In this document: in pieces, positions 61,919 to 64,000 of the stretch
How the letters are laid out: the number at the start of each line of letters is the position of its first letter
Numbering within the stretch: the first letter of the stretch is position 1
The notes under the pieces: model-generated
What the model was told of the DNA's origin: nothing
Databases searched by the model: none
The model's input: only the letters and a program-made list of their open reading frames with translations
Made by a program: the position numbers and the translations under genes
DNA from: Yoonia sp. R2331
GTDB lineage: Bacteria > Pseudomonadota > Alphaproteobacteria > Rhodobacterales > Rhodobacteraceae
Direction of reading: 5' to 3'
Length of the DNA: 64,000 nt
NCBI RefSeq assembly: GCF_041103235.1
Contig: NZ_JBGCUN010000001.1
Location: forward strand, 2,232,001-2,296,000

Positions 61919-63010
61919 ATGACAGCACTGGCCGACCACCATTTTCCTTGCGACACCTGCGGGTCCGATCTGCGGTATGATCCCGGTGCCGATCAACTGA
62001 CTTGCGACCATTGCGGCAACAGCCAGGCGATTGAAACCGACCGTGTGGCGGCGGGCGGCCTGCGCGAGCTGGATTTTCGCGCCGCGGTCAACAACACCCT
62101 GTCTGAGGCCGAGATTGAAGAGACCCGTGTCGTCACCTGCCCCAATTGCAGTGCCACGACTGAATTTGACCCCGACACCCATGCCGCCGAATGCCCGTTT
62201 TGTGCAACTCCCGTGGTCACCGATACCGGCACACACCGCCATATCAAACCGCGCGGTTTGCTTCCCTTTGCGCTGGACGAAGGTCAGGCGCGCGCGGCTC
62301 TGACCGGCTGGCTTGGCAGCCTATGGTTTGCCCCGGGCGGGGTGCAGGATTATGCGCGCAAGGGCCGTGCGATGAACGGCATCTATGTGCCCTACTGGAC
62401 CTTCGATGCAGACACCAAATCAAGCTACACCGGACAGCGCGGCGACGATTACTTTGAAACCAAGACCGTCACCCGCAACGGCAAGCGTAAACAGGTGCGC
62501 GTGCGCAAGACCCGCTGGCGCGCCGCACGGGGCCGGGTTGCGCGGTTCTTTGATGATGTGCTCGTGCTTGCCTCGCAATCCTTGCCCAAGAAATACACCG
62601 ACGGGTTGGAACCATGGGATTTGTCAGAGCTTGAACCCTACAACCCCGAATACCTGGCCGGGTTCCGGGCTGAGGGGTATCAGATCGAACTGGCCGACGG
62701 ATTCACGCAGGCCCGCGCCTATATGGACCGGATGATCCTGCGCGACGTCAAATATGACATCGGCGGTGACCGGCAGCGGGTCAGCAATGTCAACACGCAG
62801 ATCAGCGATGTGACGTTCAAGCACGTGCTGCTGCCCGTATGGCTCGCCGCCTACAAATACCGGGGCCGCACATTCCGCTTTGTCGTCAACGGGCGCACAG
62901 GCCGGGTGCAGGGCGAACGGCCCTATTCGGCTTGGAAAATCACCTTTGCCGTCATACTCGGCCTGATCATCGCCTTGATTGCGGGCTTTGTTATCGCTAA
63001 CAGCCAATAA
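61919..63010 (+). CDS. Double zinc-ribbon, membrane-anchored protein (YdjG-like)
   Basis: 363 residues. Two zinc ribbons at the N-terminus: CDTCGSDLRYDPGADQLTCDHCGNS and CPNCSATTEFDPDTHAAECPFC. A conserved middle domain (MNGIYVPYWTFDADTKSSYTGQRGDDYFET...) is followed by a C-terminal membrane helix (ITFAVILGLIIALIAGFVI). Similar proteins (Bacillus YdjG) accompany the SPFH protein YdjI and PspA. No catalytic site seen. Confidence 0.87.
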   Translation: MTALADHHFPCDTCGSDLRYDPGADQLTCDHCGNSQAIETDRVAAGGLRELDFRAAVNNTLSEAEIEETRVVTCPNCSATTEFDPDTHAAECPFCATPVVTDTGTHRHIKPRGLLPFALDEGQARAALTGWLGSLWFAPGGVQDYARKGRAMNGIYVPYWTFDADTKSSYTGQRGDDYFETKTVTRNGKRKQVRVRKTRWRAARGRVARFFDDVLVLASQSLPKKYTDGLEPWDLSELEPYNPEYLAGFRAEGYQIELADGFTQARAYMDRMILRDVKYDIGGDRQRVSNVNTQISDVTFKHVLLPVWLAAYKYRGRTFRFVVNGRTGRVQGERPYSAWKITFAVILGLIIALIAGFVIANSQ

Positions 63011-63029
63011 ACATCTGAGAGGTGCCGAC

Positions 63030-63935
63030 ATGATCCTGTGCTGTGGTGAAGCCCTGATTGATATGCTGCCGCGTCAAAGCACGGCGGATGAACCGGCCTT
63101 TGCGCCCCATGCGGGTGGTGCTGTGTTCAACACGGCAATTGCGCTGGGACGGCTGGGCGAGGATGCGCAGATGTTCACCGGTCTGTCGTCTGATCTGTTT
63201 GGCGATGTGCTGCGCGCGGGGCTGGCCGCCAGCGGTGTGGATGCCAGCCCCAGCCACGTGAGCGACCGACCCACCACGCTGGCCTTTGTCAAACTGACCG
63301 ACGGACATGCAGAGTACGCATTTTACGACGAAAACACCGCCGGACGGATGCTGACCGTGTCCGACCTGCCCGATGTCACGGCAGAGGCACTGTTTTTTGG
63401 CGGCATCTCTTTGGTGGTAGAACCCTGCGCCTCGGCCTATCAGGCGCTGATGCTGCGCGAAGCCCCCGGCAAGCTGACGATGATTGACCCCAACATCCGG
63501 CCCGGGTTCATCAAGGACGAAGCCGCGTATCGCGCTCGGCTGTCTGCGATGATGGCTGCCGCAGATGTCATCAAGACCAGTGACGAAGATCTGGATTGGC
63601 TGACCGGACAGCACGACATCCCGGCCTTGTTTGCGGCCACCGCCGCGCGGGTGATCCTGCTGACACGTGGGGCCGAAGGTGTCACGATCCACACCCGCGA
63701 CGGTCAGGCCCATGTGGCCGCGCAAAAGGCGCAGGTCGTCGATACCGTCGGCGCAGGCGATACCTTCAATGCGGGTTTTCTGGCCGGGTTGCGCCGGGCC
63801 GGCCTGCTAACCAAGCCCGCGCTTAAAACGGCGGCGATGGATGAACTTGTGAAGGCGGCAAAGCTTGGCGCTGCGGCTGCTGCGATCACTGTCAGCCGCG
63901 CAGGTGCCAACCCGCCCTGGCAGTCCGAACTGTGA
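63030..63935 (+). CDS. PfkB-family sugar kinase (fructokinase-like)
   Basis: 301 residues. N-terminal ILCCGEALIDMLP and APHAGGAVFNTAIALGRLG bind the sugar; the C-terminal PfkB signature DTVGAGDTFNAGFLAGL contains the catalytic Asp. Phosphorylates fructose or a related sugar. ATG 63030 preceded by GAGAGGTG. Its TGA overlaps the dtd GTG start. Confidence 0.92.
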   Translation: MILCCGEALIDMLPRQSTADEPAFAPHAGGAVFNTAIALGRLGEDAQMFTGLSSDLFGDVLRAGLAASGVDASPSHVSDRPTTLAFVKLTDGHAEYAFYDENTAGRMLTVSDLPDVTAEALFFGGISLVVEPCASAYQALMLREAPGKLTMIDPNIRPGFIKDEAAYRARLSAMMAAADVIKTSDEDLDWLTGQHDIPALFAATAARVILLTRGAEGVTIHTRDGQAHVAAQKAQVVDTVGAGDTFNAGFLAGLRRAGLLTKPALKTAAMDELVKAAKLGAAAAAITVSRAGANPPWQSEL

Positions 63936-64000
63936 GAGCATTGCTGCAACGGGTCACCGCAGCTGCGGTGCGCGTCGATGGAAATGTGATCGGAGAGATT
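63932..64000 (+). CDS. dtd: D-aminoacyl-tRNA deacylase, N-terminal fragment
   Basis: Partial, cut by the right window edge. GTG 63932 overlaps the kinase TGA as GTGA; the visible residues MRALLQRVTAAAVRVDGNVIGEI match the start of Dtd (MRALIQRVT..SV.VDG..IG.I). The enzyme removes D-amino acids from mischarged tRNAs. Confidence 0.9.
   Translation, partial: MRALLQRVTAAAVRVDGNVIGEI

Overview
The window is an accessory-rich stretch of chromosome from an alphaproteobacterium of the Rhodobacterales, most likely the marine Roseobacter group. The signs are a GC-rich sequence (about 60%), tightly packed operons with ATGA/GTGA stop-start overlaps, a PccB plus PccR-type propionyl-CoA module, a complete choline-O-sulfate/choline to glycine betaine locus, DUF1127 proteins, and intergenic boxes (CTTCTTCTGGCCAAAA, GGGGC-N3-GCCCC) typical of this order. 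The genus cannot be fixed from the sequence alone. No tRNA, CRISPR array, insertion sequence or prophage was seen; the one structural RNA gene is rnpB.

Layout. 1-5.6 kb: a secreted hypothetical protein, propionyl-CoA carboxylase beta subunit (pccB), a Bcr/CflA-type MFS exporter, the acyl-CoA-sensing regulator PccR/ScfR with candidate direct-repeat operators, and a secreted nuclease. 5.6-14 kb: osmoprotection, with betI-betC-betB-betA on the minus strand divergent from choX-choW-choV; a perfect 9-2-9 palindrome between betI and choX is the likely BetI operator. 14-21 kb: two DMT transporters, YebC, an SLC13/TrkA-C permease, YmdB phosphoesterase and a hypothetical protein. 21-35 kb: nitrate assimilation, nasT-nasS-[RNA leader]-nrtA-nrtB-nrtC-nirB-nirD-nasA-GT3-cysG. 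The leader has two hexaloop hairpins with A1/G4 loops, the second overlapping the 5' arm of an intrinsic terminator, as expected for an ANTAR (NasT) antitermination target.

35-43 kb: 5-formyl-THF cyclo-ligase, MgtE, guanine deaminase, an 8-oxoguanine deaminase-like enzyme, a HisN-type phosphatase, an XRE regulator, a quinone oxidoreductase and a LysR regulator. 43-47 kb: two DUF1127 micro-proteins, a BAX-inhibitor-1 protein, an RTX protein, rpmG and a 39-codon small ORF. 47-54 kb: rnpB, an amidase, an Excalibur-like lipoprotein, gatA-gatC, a ceramidase-like protein, a UPF0173 hydrolase, a DUF5671 pair and tadA. 54-64 kb: a methyltransferase, rluB, then a long plus-strand cluster terC - small membrane protein - xpaC - telA - DUF2927 lipoprotein - SPFH/GYF_2 - GNAT - cytochrome b - double zinc-ribbon membrane protein - fructokinase - dtd (cut by the window edge). 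The TerC/XpaC/TelA/SPFH/zinc-ribbon set looks like a membrane or toxic-anion stress module.

The points most worth following up are the nas leader RNA, the TerC-TelA-SPFH cluster, the hairpin-dense betB-betA spacer with its recurring AT palindromes, a possible alternative-fold leader before the BAX-inhibitor gene, the PccR half-site arrays, and the small ORF next to rnpB.
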